Positions 14,561 to 27,827 of a stretch of 64,000 nucleotides of DNA are shown here, piece by piece. The notes below the pieces were generated by a model that made no database searches, was not told where the DNA came from, and worked only from the letters and a program-made list of their open reading frames with translations. Position 1 is the stretch's first letter; each line of letters starts with the position of its first letter. Source of the DNA: Toxotes chatareus (lineage: Eukaryota; Chordata; Actinopteri; Toxotidae); NCBI GenBank assembly GCA_016801885.1, contig CM028901.1, positions 16,069,095 through 16,133,094 of the forward strand, in the 5' to 3' direction. The position numbers and the translations under genes were made by a program.

Positions 14561-14564
14561 TTCT

Positions 14565-14796
14565 CTACACTGGAACTCTTAGAGATGAAAAATGTCTACA
14601 AAGAGACACAAAATGACTGAAAAGTGACACTCAGAGGCTGCAAACAGAAGCCAAACAACCACAAAGAGACACAAAAAGACCATAAATAGGTGTGAAACAA
14701 AACAAAAAGATGCAAAACAACCACAAAAAGGTACAAAACTGGTCACAGCCACATTATTTGTACTGGTTTAGTCATTTGTGTCTTGCTCCAGTGTAG
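14565..14796. repeat. Degenerate ACAAAGAGACACAAAA tandem repeat between inverted arms
   Basis: Imperfect repeats of a CACAAAGAGACACAAAA-like unit occur at about 14598 and 14661, with decayed versions between and after (ATGCAAAACAACCACAAA). This minisatellite type is common in fish DNA. The block is bracketed by a perfect 10-bp inverted repeat, CTACACTGGA at 14565-14574 and TCCAGTGTAG at 14787-14796, so it may be the interior of a small inverted-repeat element. Confidence 0.6.
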
Positions 14797-14799
14797 GAG

Positions 14800-16950
14800 G
14801 TGTGAGGGACCTTTTACATGTCTCTGACCAAGGGTCACTTGTTTCATAATCTGTCCATGGCTGCCTGCTATGACGATTACTACTTCCTCTCACTCCCAAA
14901 TCCAGTTTTACATATTTTCCAGAATAGTACATTTAGGAGAGACTGACTAAGAAGCACTGTTTTACAAAGCTGGTCCACTTGCTCTGATAATGAATTCAGA
15001 GATTTAGAAAATGAGCATTGTTCATCACTCAAGCAGTCACTAATATTAACGGGGCTGGTTGCGTTGTCTTCACAACCACTGTTTATAATCCAATCACTAC
15101 ATTAAGCATACTGATGATAAATGACACATCCTGCACGGTGTGACACGCCTCTCAGTGTAGAAACATCTAAACACAGGCAGACACGCCGGCTGGATCATCT
15201 CTTAGAAAAGTATTTGTCCAGCTGACATATTGAACGCCTGAGAATGAAGCAGTATTGATGTCAGCTGCTGGGTTCCTTCATGGGCATCGAAGGGACCATC
15301 GATGAGATTGATTCACGTGGAAGGAGAGTTGGAGAAGGAAATTACAGGGTGAAAAGATCCAAGGGCATTATGCTGATGATGTATTTCTTCTTTTTTTTTT
15401 TTCCAGTCTGGATCTCAATCAAATAATGGATCACTTTGTGTTCATCATCATTCCTGTGAGTGCTGTATTAACAATAAATGAGGTCAGAAGTTAAAGTTAT
15501 TAGGTGAGATATCCACAGTCTATAAAATACACCTGTCTCATCAGCTCAAACACCAAAGTCAGGATGGATAAAGGCTGCTTCACTCAGAGAGTGATACTGA
15601 AAATAAAAAGGGTCGTACGAGGTTCAGCATACAAATATATATATATATGTTTTTTTTTTCTTTAGAATCCTTCAATGCCGAGAATAAGATGCTTCTAATG
15701 TATCACAACAGCGTGCTGTGTTTGTTGACCTTTTCAGTTCTTTGTTACTGCGGAAGCCTTGCCCATAAAACCCACAGCTGAAAGAATGAACATCTCAAAC
15801 TCCTAAACTGTGTCAAAACTACTTTGCAAACTTGCAAACACCATCTACAATACATTTTAATTAGTCTCCAGAGTATTGTCGGTGATTATTGTTTTCTGAT
15901 TGTGAGGCTGTGCGGTTCAATAATGCATGCAATCAGATTTCTTAACTTTCCGCCTCCTGATCAATGAGGTAGGACTGTGTAATTATTGATGCACATTTAT
16001 TTTTTTTTGTTTCAAACAGTTATAAGTATGTTTTTGTGATTGTTTTTCTTTAAAGTAATTTATCTCTGTAATTCCAGATGTACTAAAGATGACCTGAGAA
16101 TTTATCTGCTCCAGCTCCACATGATCCTGAATAGGATCAAGGAATAAGAATGAATGACTGTATGAATCACTGCATAATTTACACATATTCAATTATAAAT
16201 GCTGAAATGATTTAATGTTTTTCCTGTTCGCCAAAAAGCTTCAATCCAGTACAAAGACAGTATAGCAGTGATTGGCCAGCTTTGCTGAAGGTCACCATAC
16301 CGTGTAGCGGTGCGTGTGGATGTGTCAAAGCTGATTCCTGGTTTTGGTGAGGTTCTGGGGATGGACCCAGGTGGAGAACTCAGGCACACGGTGCCACAGG
16401 GGGTGCTGTCTGATGCCTCCACAAATGACGGGGGCCTGCTGCAGCTTCAGAGGCCAGGCCCAGGAACGGGACAGCTACTGGTACATTGTATATCTCACTA
16501 TCCAACTCAATGTATACCTCACTTCACTGAGGATTATGGGCTCCAGCTGAGATTCAAACCCTTATCATCCAGTTCCAAAGTGGTCATAACCCAGCAGCTC
16601 ATTTGCAGCTATCCATCTCATAACAGCACTCATCGCTGTCAGATCGTTGATTTGGTGAGTGTCTGTAGGAAAGCTAAAATAAGATATGGTTTTACTTGGT
16701 AGGGAAGTTTTTTTAGTCTTTTCTTAGTCCCACAATTTTCAGTTTTTTTGTGAAATGTACAATCAATCATGAGTAACTGATTAAGAGTGAGCTGTCAGAC
16801 AGTTCACTGAAACAGAAGGCTCAACCTACACTTTCCATTTTTGTAATTTATACTTTCACCCTCAATCGAAATTCTAAGTGCTATTTCACATGTTTTTCCA
16901 GCCCACACAGGTATTAGATGTCGGCGTAGGCTTGTGGAAAGGGTTATCCT
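14800..16950. other. Intergenic, no gene recognised
   Basis: Unique-looking DNA with a poly-T run (about 15390-15402) and an (AT)n/T-tract at about 15637-15660. Two overlapping plus-strand open frames at 16310-16702 have no recognisable domain and lack splice or promoter context, so they are not called. Nothing else is supportable. Confidence 0.5.
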
Positions 16951-16954
16951 TGGT

Positions 16955-17010
16955 TGACATTGTGGTTCAGTGGTTAGAACAGCTGCACCTTTTAAAGATC
17001 CAGCAAACTG
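16955..17010 (+). repeat. Possible tRNA-derived SINE head fragment
   Basis: TTGACATTGTGGTTCAGTGG followed by TTAGAACAGCTGCACC resembles the tRNA-like head (GGTGGTGCAGTGGTTAGCAC) of SINEs widespread in percomorph fish. Only about 55 bases match and no B box or tail is clear. This is a weak, memory-based call. Confidence 0.3.
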
Positions 17011-17573
17011 TCTAAAAATGTACTGTCACAGGCTTCAAAACACAGCTGGAGATGCATGGTTTTTACTGGACAGCACAGATGCATTATCCCATCCTCCACT
17101 CTTCTAAACAAAAAATAAACACATAAAAAAAAAAAAAACTGGAAAACACAGCCGTCACCTCTTTCCATTGAGTCCATTTCAGTGGTATTTCAGAGATGAA
17201 CGATGTGAGCCGAAGAACAGCAGGGAGCTTATCGTTTCCCACATTTCAAGTCAAGGTTATGGTAAATAGTTGAAGTGTCTCAGTACTTAACATACAGTAA
17301 ATAAATCCATGCCAAAGAGTGGCTATATTTGCCAGACTTATTTTTGTTGTTGTTGTGGCCTGGGGTTCTCTGTGGACAGTCGACCAGCAGCTGAGCCTCT
17401 CAGATAAGCTCCCAGCCAGAGAGAGAGAGAGGGAGAGGGGGGGGGGGCAAAAAAAGACGAGTGAAATAAAGAGCAGGCCAACAGCGCTGTGTGATTGAGA
17501 AGGGCTCCATTTCACAGTAAAAAGCAAGAGGAAGAGGGAGGAGGTCGCAGTCAACAGAATGGGAATGGGATAG

Positions 17574-17602
17574 TGTCTGTGTGTGTGTGTGTGTGTGGGG
17601 GG
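17574..17602. repeat. (GT)n/(G)n microsatellite
   Basis: Uninterrupted GT dinucleotides run into a short G tract. The run also creates spurious threonine/histidine-rich reading frames on the minus strand. Confidence 0.95.
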
Positions 17603-17750
17603 CAAAAACCACAACATAGTATACGGCCTGTGGGAGCCTTTTTGGGGAAGGAGAAATGGGCATGAGCATGTCAGTGACTGCACCCTTCAGTACTGCACCG
17701 CAGGGAAGGCAAGTGACTGGTGACGGCAAGCCCTGAATGCTGAGATGCAC

Positions 17751-17783
<33 letters not shown>

Positions 17784-17802
17784 GTCTGTCTCTGTCTGTC
17801 TT
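17751..17802. repeat. (CTGT)n tetranucleotide microsatellite
   Basis: About twelve CTGT units are interrupted twice by TCTCTGT. The minus strand reads as an apparent Asp-Arg-Gln-Thr repeat, which explains a long but spurious open frame there. Confidence 0.95.
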
Positions 17803-17849
17803 TTAAATGTGCTGCTAACACATTTTAACAACCAGCACTCACTGACCAA

Positions 17850-19892
17850 TCACTGCTACCAATCTCAGGGCTACACTCTACATCAAACAGAACCACTGTG
17901 GCTGCACATCTGATCTGCTTTATACCACAACATATAACGAGTACACCTCCAGTGTCTGTCTGGATAAGACTTAGGGTCCAGAGCAACATATCTCAACTAC
18001 TCTTGGCCAGTTAGTTACGTATATTCAAGGTCCACACTGGATGATTCCTGATTATTTTGGTGACCACATGACTCTTTCCCATTAGTTTAAAACTCTACAG
18101 AGCCCCAGAAGGGACATGAAGAAGAATATCTGAGTGAGTAAAAACAACCTGCCTCTGTCTTCATTCACAAATGATTTGTGTGTTTTTACTAATTCTTCTG
18201 TCTTTGGTATAACTTGGCCATCTGTGAAACCACAAGCCCTTTATAACTAGCTGGCTAATCTACAGTATATGGAAGTGAGCAGATCAAATCAACAGATTCC
18301 ACTGCCATGAACAGTGACAAACAACGGGGAAATTTTAAAACTGATATAAATGTGACATGAAATAAAAGTCTAATTATGGAATAAAATGCACTCACAAAAA
18401 GCCTGTTGGTAAGAATATGAGAATTACGAAATAACATTTCTTAACGTGCTGTGTTTTAATATTTAGTTAAATTATATCATTATATATTATCCACAAGTTA
18501 TTCAGGAGACTTTTTATTATGTCTTAATTATTTATTCAGTACTGAACACTTTGAGGTTCGGTACTGTCAATAAACAGTAAATTAAGTTGAGTCTTTTAAA
18601 ACCCACAAAGGTGCTTTCTCACAGGCCATGCTCCAAAGTTCAACAACACTGATACTTGTAATAATTTGCTACATTTAAGGTGCTGTCGTGACACGACTGA
18701 TCGCTGTCACTGCAGCAGTCCTGTAAGAGCGGTCTACGCTCTCATTAACCTTGAATACCGTCTTATTTGTTGCATTATTCCTGTTGAAAGACAAAGCAAC
18801 TTGCTGAGAGTTAAAGCAATCATGAGAGTATCTAGAGACAGTCTGCCTGCAGGCATGTCGACTGAATCATAATGGAAACCTTTGCCGCTTCATTACACAA
18901 TCTTAGCAAAACTAATAAGGGACCAATATGTGGGTAGTTTACAGGGACAAGACCTGTATAAATGATATAGAATGACTATTATGTATAAATGAACAGATGG
19001 GATCTAATGCATGCTCAGATGTGTGCTCAGCTGAGGCGAATGAACGAGGCAGAGGGTGGTTATTCTGCTTTTCAAAGAGACAAAGTGCTCCTGTTTTTTT
19101 TCCCCTCCTCTTTCTTGGCTTTGACAGGGAAGTTGGGGAATTGTTGGTGCACAGAAGGATTATGAATCTGCTGAAAAGCAAACACATTTCTCATGCATTT
19201 GCTGTGTTGATTTGAATGTAAATGAGGCGTTCTGTGTGCATCCTGAAATATACTGTCACCTGTGCTATCAGCTTTGTAACACTTGTTCATCCAACCTGTG
19301 TCCCAAAAGTGTTTGCAAATGAAATATTCAGCACAAACAAAAGTGAGAACAAATGCTACATCTCTTCCAGCCTTCAGATCCAAGTTTAATAATAAGAGCC
19401 CTGTGTTTAAAGCTATTTGTTTGTCTGCAGAAAAAAAAAAAAAATGCTGCTAAAAGTGTAATGGACCTCGGCACACATGCTAATCTGTTTATCTTCAATT
19501 AGACATTCAGTTATCTCTCTGTCACTAACTCAAATATTCCACAGTAAAAACAACAAAACATAATTTTATTTCCAGTGCTGGAAAGGAGCAAGTTTAATAG
19601 TGTGTACCCACGGAAACAAAGGGCCAAACAAATTTTTATCTCCCAATGTGAATTAGTTTTGCATCTAACCAAAAAAAAAAAAAAAAGTAATCATCAACTG
19701 TTGGTTGCAGATAAATATAGAGACATGGATATTTCTTCACGGCCAAGGCAAATTTGCAGCAATGTTTCACACAAACAATGGCAACTTTAATCATCTGTTA
19801 TCAGCTGTTAATTGCACTAAGAAGTTGTGTTTGAGCCACTCTGCAGTCGTGAGATACTGCACAGCCAAGGAAATTAGACTTGTTTTGCTGCT

Positions 19893-19924
<32 letters not shown>

Positions 19925-21700
19925 CAAACAAGGAATGCAGAAGCTTACAGCGAAACATGAAGTAATACACTTTGATAACTTATCACAGATAATAAATGTG
20001 AGTTGGGAACTTATATAAATGGAGATCAGAGATAATGATCAGTGGACAAAGGACAAAAGTGAATTATTTACTTTGAGGTTTTCTTGTCCTAAACTTAAAG
20101 GTTTTCCACTATAAAGCATTTTAAGTACAGGAAACCATTGATTGTTCAGTTAAAAGGAACAAAACAGTCTATTATGTTTTCCTGACAAGAAATCTCTTGT
20201 TATTGTACCAATAACAAAAAAAAAAAAGAATTAGCTGTTTGCTGAATTCATTCATTTCATGTGGAAGGAACATGAGTTCTTTATACTGCCACAAATAGTC
20301 TAAGGGAGGAGGGGAGATTGATAAAAGTGCAAGTCCTGAGCCTCAATTCTTCAATCACTAAAACCACAACATGTAGAATTTAAACGTTTTTAAAATTTAA
20401 ATTTGGTGCTCTAGTGAGTATTTCTGGCAGCAGCACTGAGTATGTGGGATCGAGTCAAAACAAACTACAGTATGTGTTCATGGTAATGAAGGAACATGTC
20501 ACCGTCAGCGCAACAGTGAGGCTCACTGATGTGTTTTTAATAGTTTGGACAACAAAGTAGCTCCGTGGCACAGAGGAATAAGAAATATCAGTGCTTTGCT
20601 TACACATGGGATTTGTTGACATCCTGTAACTTTGGTACATTATTGCTATTTTTGCCATTCTCTTCAAAGGCTTTGATCAAACAGAAATTCAATAAAATAT
20701 TGACTGTCATGCTGCTGTGTGTTCTTTGATCGGTTCATCAGTATGTATGGAAGTTACAGTAAAGTAGATTTTTCACTCTTGATATTTTTTCTGACTTAAT
20801 CTATGACAAAATATTATGCCGGGTTTCACTTTTGTCACTTTTGTCCCTCGTGGAGTAGAGTGATGAATATTTATGAAGGTCATAGATCTGAGATGTGGTC
20901 GTAGAGCATGTAACCATGAAATACAGAAATGCCTTATTTAATCTGAATCTGTACAACAAAGTAAGAAATGAATATTAACTATGCACTTGATATTGAGGTC
21001 GCTGCAACAGAAGAACGACAAGCAAATCACTGAGCGATAACAGCCACTTGATTCAGTCGGAGCTGGGGTCTCCTCCTGACCGCACCACCTCAGCTCGCCG
21101 GCTGTGACACTGAAACTCCATCTACGCTGCCATCATCCTTCTTAAAGCTTCTGCTCACTCTTTAGATCGCACTTGTTATTGAAAGCAGGTTATTCCTGCT
21201 GGTAGCAGCATCCAATTTAATTAACATTCGGGGATATAAAAAGTCTGAAGATCATTTGCGTGAGTTATTAGGTTTCCTGCCTGAAAATGAAGTTAAACTT
21301 TTGACCAGCGGAGCCTCGGGGTGGGGGTGGGGGGGCAGATTCCCTCTTGCACTAAATCCCAGCGCGTCAATTAACAGAGGAGACATCCATCAAACGCAGG
21401 CCTCCTGTGCTACAGCTACAGCTACAGCTCTGCCAAATTATGGACACAAAGACATATGCAGTTTAAGTCTATAAGCATGCTATGGTGATGAAGATTATGA
21501 TCAAACAAGCCCTATATAGAATGTACAGTGTGTTTTGTGCTGTTAATGCCTGGAGTTATGAAATTAATTCCTGAAAATGCCCCAGAAAAAAAAAAAAAAA
21601 AAAAAGCAAAGTGGAAAATTGATATATTTGCTACGGCTGTCAGGAAATGTGGGGCTGTATTGTTGTCATCTCTGCTTCATATTCGAGGTGTGTGTATGTG
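17850..21700. other. Intergenic, no gene recognised
   Basis: AT-rich DNA with frequent homopolymers: A tracts at 19430-19443 and 19671-19686, and a T tract of 25 at 19894-19918. There is a short CTACAG repeat at about 21411-21428, a G-rich run at about 21319-21334 and an A tract at 21586-21605. The T and A tracts could be poly-A tails of dead retroposons, but no body could be matched. No gene is visible. Confidence 0.55.
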
Positions 21701-21714
21701 TGTTTGTACTTGTA

Positions 21715-21910
21715 CTTCTATCTTTGTGAGGACTGGTTTGAACTATAGACCTTACACAGTGAGGACATATTAACTGGTCCTCACTTTCTGACACTGCTTC
21801 AAATCTCTGTTTGACGATGAAGACTTGGTTTTATGGTTCAGGTTAGAATTAGGTTTAGGTTAGGGGCTATGGAAGGCACTATGTCAATGCGTGTCCTCAC
21901 AAACATAGAA
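21715..21910. mobile_element. MITE-like element with GTGAGGAC terminal inverted repeats
   Basis: The left end CTTCTATCTTTGTGAGGAC (21715-21733) and the right end GTCCTCACAAACATAGAAC (21892-21910) pair at 17 of 19 positions as inverted repeats. The interior contains a second GTGAGGACATATTAACTGGT motif answered by TCCTCAC, then GGTTAGAATTAGGTTTAGGT. This arrangement (TTTGTGAGGACTGG..., GGTTAGGTTAGGG..., GTCCTCACAAA) is one I recognise as a common nonautonomous element of fish genomes. It has no coding capacity. A GT-rich run precedes it, a frequent association for this family. Confidence 0.7.
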
Positions 21911-21919
21911 CTACAAGCT

Positions 21920-24900
21920 TCAGAGTGTGTATGCGTGTGCGTGAGCGCTATGCATGCATGTGGAAAATTATTTTAGAGCTCCTTCTGACATTGTGCAGTG
22001 GCCATAAAAAAGCTCATGGAAAATAGATTTCTCCTCTGCTCTGTTCATGTTTTTCATCTGTGTTCTTGGCAGAGTGTGATCTTTACTTAATCTATAGCAT
22101 TTAAGAGCCTGATCTGAGGAAACTACAGCAGTCCAGAGTGGTTAAAGGAGGTGTTACAAATGTTAGAAGCTGTATTGAAATAGCAGGCGAGGGCACTTGA
22201 TGCTGTTCCATTGAAAACCCATGAAAGCAAGTGGATTTGGAATTTGAATAAATGTCAGAGAAATGACTTTGTTCTGACATTTTGAGAGCTCTCTGTTTCA
22301 CTCACCCATTGTTTTGTTGTGCGAACAAAATGACAATGGCATACAATTTTTGTGTCTTCCTCTATGGGGACATTCTTTCATGTCCTTGTAGAAAAATTAT
22401 GTCCTTTTACAAAATTGCAGACATGAGACAGACCTAAGACAAGTTTAAATGCGCAGCAGTGAAATTTACCAAAAAACAGAAATTCCACTTTTCTTATAAT
22501 TGTACTTCTGAAAAATAGTGCAGCGTCTAAAATGACAGGTTGCTCTGTATCTGCTGTCCCACCTTTACAAGAACAGCAATCTGCAAACACTGCCCATCTC
22601 CTCACTGTCTTCTGAGCTGTCATCCAGGACACCTTCAATAAAGTTAATAAACAGTAATTGTTTATTGTCGCTCTGTTTACCCAGCCATCACATCAGGCAA
22701 GCTGGAAGGGTTGCTATGAATTTAAATATGCTTCAAGGAGCTGTGGCGCCTCAGCGGGCAGACAGAGACACATTTACTGGGAGCCTGCAGATCTACTGAA
22801 CATCGACACACTGTCTGATGTGTCATTACTGCTGATGGTTGAGAACACGGCTGTCAGTATAGCAACATTTTTTTTTGGGGGGGGGGTCTTATCATACAGT
22901 CAGGCAAACTCCTGGTCTTCTATTTATGTGCACAATGAATCTACTGTACGTTTAAAGTTATGAAAAAACATTTTTTTTTTCTACAAGCACAATATAGGAA
23001 ATGGATGAGGAAAAATAATGTATAAATTGTATCAGAGTTATGCTACACAACACATCTGTCAGTGGCACAAAATAATGATTAACTGGTGCCTGAAATCTCA
23101 CTTCATTGCTTATTACGGAGTGTTTATTATATGGAGAATAAAATATATATTATGTACTATAACTAAAATGCTCTGACTAGTTGAATCCGCTGGCACCATG
23201 ACTACTCTGCAGCTCCTGTAAACCCACAGCTATCTTCACTGAACAGCATGTTGGCCCTGAAAGCTAAATGCACTGCAAACACATGCAAACAGAAAACTGA
23301 AGAACAGCAACTGAGGAAAAGGATCCTAACAAATCTGACAACACAGACACACACTGCAAGTACAGAAAACACAACCAAATACAGAGACGCTGCAAGTCGC
23401 ACAGAACGTAACAGGGGACACTTAAAAGTGATGGACGTGTCTCAACAAGCCTGGGACATGCTACTTGTTGCCATGTTTTGTTGTTTATGAAGTAAGTGAA
23501 GTCGACTGTGTCAGTGTAACTGGAAGATAAGCTAACAATGTAATTTTTTTTTTTTTTGTCTTAGTTTAATTTTAATTCAACTTAATTTTAGTTTCAGCTC
23601 AGATATTACTGCAGAAATTTGCTTTTAAACAAGTGCTAGCCTTTTGTTGATTACAGCCAACATATTTAAATAATGCTACAAACCATCCAAATGATTCTTA
23701 ATTAAATGAATTAAACTGTTTTGTAGTTTAATTCTGTTGTAGTCTTGTTAAACAGCAGAACTTTCGGTTTTATTCGGTTGTTTTCTATATGTGCAGTGTC
23801 TTTTTCCCTGTGATATAGATGTTGTCAAACTGATAAAGCTGTTTGCTTTTTTTTTTTTTTTTTTTAAATATGTTTTCTTCAGTTGCAGTGTGAAGCTGAG
23901 CTTCAAGGCCACCGTACAGACCTCATGGTAAACTGCAAGCAGCTCTGATGCCATGTCGAAACTCTTGCAAACGTCCAATGTGTCTGATGACACAATAAAC
24001 AATGACCAGAGAGAATATCATTGAGTATTTCTAGGAATGTTTAGATGAACATATAATAACCTGGCAAATTGACACCTCTGTCCTCCAGATGCAACAACAG
24101 CAGGAATAATAAAAGAGCTGAGTAGGGGGCCATCTATAACACAATCACAAACAACACAGATTTATTTTCTGGACGACCCCGAGGGACACGACTGCACTGG
24201 ATGCATATTCTCTCATTAAGTTTTCTCATAAGCATAATCTTAACATCATCTGCCTCAGCTGAGCAGCTTCCCTCCTTTGAGAAATAATCGGATGCTTTCC
24301 CGCAGATTTACAATTATCATTTCCTGGGATCATATCACTGATTTTCTCAGGAAACAGGCATTTCTTACCACGATGCGATTTTGATTTTAGAACAAAGAAC
24401 CACAGATCGTGATTGGAGATTTTTGCTGCCATTCATAAAGATTGTTCGGTTGTATATCACATAACTGCAACATCCACGACTCCCAGTCAGGGAACAGCAC
24501 AGTCATACCCCGAATGTGTGCAAGGGCAGAAGGTCATTATTAATATGTGACATGGACAGATTAATTCTGTTGTTCACTTTGTGATGGTCAAGGGAGAGCA
24601 GCAGATGATTGACACCAATGATAACTTTCCAGACCTGTAAAGGTGATCCAAACCAATGTGCAGTGTTTTGGCTTCTGATTACGGTTCAAACTCACTGATC
24701 TGTAGCTCCCAGGGTTGTAGTTCAACATCTTACAGGTGCCTAACAGCACATCTTCAAAGTAGCTCTTTTTTAAGAGCTAGTTTTGAATCTAAACTCCTGA
24801 TTGGCCGTCACCAAGTAAACATGCTTTGCAAACCTGCCAAAGATGGTTTGAGAGAGAGAGTGAGAGAGAAATGCCACGCTGTACTGTTGTGACATTTAAA

Positions 24901-25990
24901 AAGCAGCCAAGGATTGTATCTTTTTACTGTTCAAAAAGACCATCAGAGAGATGAGTCTGCGCCTGTCGTTTTCCAGTCACACACTGTACACACTGTAGCT
25001 GGATGGCAGTCGAGTACTGACTGAGATAGTAAACAATATCTGGAATCCCTCAGTGAATTACCTCATTGTTTTGTTAGATGCCTTCACAGTTTTTGTCGAT
25101 TAACTTTCAGATGCTATTTGCTGGAGTGGTGGTCACAAGTCAGACGTCCCCGGCCCTGATTGGTTCACAACGCCTACTGAACATTTCTCAAATCTGGGCA
25201 GCCAATGTGAGACTGAGAGCAGTCAGCAGGATCAAATTAGATGGTCTCTGATATTTTCTGTTTTTGTCAGGCGTGTCTTTCTATCAGTTTGTCAATATTA
25301 CCATAACACTGCCAAGTACATAGCAAGTTTTTATTGTTATTTGGTGGTGGCTGGTCTCTTGAGCTAATGTTTTCACTGTGTTAGCAGGCCTCTGTGGTGA
25401 ATCACCAGCAGTATCTCTGCTGCAAAGATTCTGAGGCTCCTCAGCATCTCGTCTACAAACAGCTGAAAAAACTTCTGCTGGATTAAAGAAGAGTCTGTCA
25501 CTCTCAACTGATTACAGTGTCACTGGCCTCAGATTAGTGCCTTCATGTTGCCCTTTACACACTTCCACCTGCCTAAATGCCCGTCTTAACTCGCCTTATA
25601 ACACAGATGTAAGACGAGTCAAAGCTGTCACAGAAATAGTCTGGACTAAGTCCCGCAGCCCTGGATAACAATTTGAGATTTATTATGAAATGATGGCAGC
25701 AGCAGAACACAATGCTGCTTGAACTTTAGAGCTTGTGAACTCTTTAAATGAAGCAATGCTTTCTCACAGTCCCCCACCGAGGCATGCATAATTGTGGAGT
25801 TCAATCAAAGGAGGATTTTCCCTTTATAGTTTCATTCAGTTAATTATCAGGGGAGGCCCAGAGGCGGAAAACTATTAAGTTTTTCAAACAGTCATGTTAA
25901 TACATTTCTGTTGTAAAGTTAGCGGGTGGCTGGTGAACACAGTGCAGCGCGTAGTAGCTAAAGGGCCACTAAAGGGGTGTAGTTCCTTCA
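21920..25990. other. Intergenic, no gene recognised
   Basis: Noncoding DNA with T and A tracts (23545-23557; 23848-23865) and a T8G9 junction at about 22869-22887. A plus-strand frame (22658-22963) and a minus-strand frame (22378-22638) are open but show no domain. The stretch 24150-24440 is unique, rich in balanced sequence and lacks repeat motifs, so it is a weak regulatory candidate. Confidence 0.5.
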
Positions 25991-25996
25991 GGAGCT

Positions 25997-26200
25997 GGTG
26001 GAGACAAAAACAGAGCTAAAATTATGGAATATTACGTTTTAACTCTTCAGGCAGAAAGAAACACTACTCCACTAATGAGTGGTAATGTAGCTCTGTATCT
26101 GCTAGATAGTCTATTTAGTAGTCTCAGTTTATTTATTTTATTTCTATAGCACCAAATCATAACAGAAAATATCACAGAGCAGTTTTCATATACAGCAGGT
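25997..26200 (+). repeat. Dispersed repeat pieces (GGAGAC...AAACAGAGCTAA family and ATAGCACCAAATCA piece)
   Basis: GGTGGAGACAAAAACAGAGC at about 25998 matches GTGGAGACCAAAAAAGAGCT near 28362, the start of another copy in this window. Downstream, 26133-26175 contains TTTATTTATTTTATTTCTAT followed by AGCACCAAATCATAACA, which resembles the TTTATATAGCACCAAATCACAACA sequence found throughout teleost genomes. Boundaries are not defined, and the class (SINE, LINE tail or DNA element) cannot be settled here. Confidence 0.45.
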
Positions 26201-27676
26201 TATGACCGTATTCTACATGTGTGTGCTTTGGGGTCAGAGTGAAGGGGTCATTTTTCCATTAATGCTTTTGACATTATTTGGTTAATGTGGGACCACCCTA
26301 ACCCTAAACGCCTGTACACAAAGAATTTAATGAAGCCACCCACATTGCACACAATGAACATACGCTTGATGCCAGAGAATGTATTCTGTCCAGAGTTCTT
26401 GTTTTTCTTTTTCTTTTTTTTTTAAATCATATCTGCAAAGCATATCACAGAAAATTATAACCGAATGCAAGCAATCAGCTCCATTTAATTTGTTAGTCCA
26501 GTGGACAAGATCTCATGCCTTGTTCAAATGCACTGCTGTAACGGCATTTCCAACATTCGCACAAATCAGATTGATTAGAACAACATGCTCTGGATAAATG
26601 AGTAAAAAAGTTGTGCACTAATAGTGTGCAGAAAATGAGATTTTAAATTGCCTGCGTACAGGCTCCGTGGATTCACGTGGGACAAATACTTCAAGTTTCA
26701 CTAAGTGATTTAAAGTTGATTGGAACTGTTTGTGTTGTGATGAATGATGTTGGGTAATGAATTGATCTCCATCTTGGGATCAAACTGTGTGAAGCCCTGT
26801 GTGCAGGCAACAGTTGGTGTCAGCAGGTTTACTGTAATACCGCCTGTGCATCCATCTGATAAACTGTAAAGTGATTGGTTGCCCTGTGCAGTGCTGTCCC
26901 ATCAATCATGACTGGGTCAAGTGTTTGAGGCTGCAGAGTGTGAACCTTAGAGAGTCTCCAGGGGTGTTAATGTGCAACAGGCGAGGCACTGATGTAATTT
27001 GGGCATACCAAGCACAGAGAGAGCCTCCTTTACCCCTCCAACCTACTGTCACTGCAGGTGCACGATGGACTGTCTATGTGACCTCACAGCCAGAGCTAAC
27101 AACTGTGTTCATTTGTGGGTTTTTTTTCCTTTTCTCACAACTTCCCAAAACATAAGAGAAAAAAAAAAAAAAGAGACGAGAATAAATGGGAATATATGGA
27201 GTTGCTAATCTCATGCTGAAAAATGGAAGTTCTTAGTTTAGTTCAGCCATGACAAATGTTGAGACCTGAGCTCCATGACCTGAGCTGGTCACATAAACAT
27301 GACCCTTTTTATGTTTGTGTACCAACAGTGACCCATTGTGATTTGCTGTCAGTAACCTCTTCAGTAGATTCATATTCCACCTGCCACCTCACATCAGTCA
27401 CCCAGCAGGCCATGAAGAATACAGGTTTGAAGACCTACGCCCTTTATTTTTAAACTGAAGCTCCAAACAGCTGAGAGTTTTGGCAGCTTTTGTGTTTTTA
27501 CAGCTAATATGTCTTTTACATGTTAATCATCCATATGTCAAACTATCAGGCTGAGTTTAATACACGTAAAACAAACCACTAATACATGCACAATGTGATG
27601 ATGATGACTGAGTTGTATTTACATTTGCACATCTGAAGAGTAGATGCACATACATCTGTTCCAGCTGAGTGGACTG

Positions 27677-27704
27677 AAGTATTCCCTTTTTCTAGGGAAT
27701 ACTT
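27677..27704. repeat. Perfect 11-bp inverted repeat
   Basis: AAGTATTCCCT and AGGGAATACTT pair perfectly around a six-base T-rich loop. It may be transcriptionally inert. Confidence 0.75.
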
Positions 27705-27800
27705 TGCTAATAACCATGGAGCAGATGGTGCAGATGCTGGACAGCTAATAACTGGAGATTATTTTTGTACTGCAGCCTTAAAGTTTTTTTTTTTACATTT

Positions 27801-27827
27801 TAATATGCATTCAAGAAATGCATATTA
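27801..27827. repeat. Perfect 11-bp inverted repeat
   Basis: TAATATGCATT and AATGCATATTA pair perfectly around CAAGA. It lies about 100 bp from another perfect hairpin. No function is apparent. Confidence 0.75.

Noticed and set aside
16310..16702. Plus-strand open frame of 130 codons
   Set aside because: No domain, overlapping frame in another phase, and composition like its noncoding flanks.
17246..17849. Two minus-strand open frames of about 145-149 codons
   Set aside because: They run through GT and CTGT microsatellites and G/A-rich low-complexity DNA, overlap each other and show no domain.
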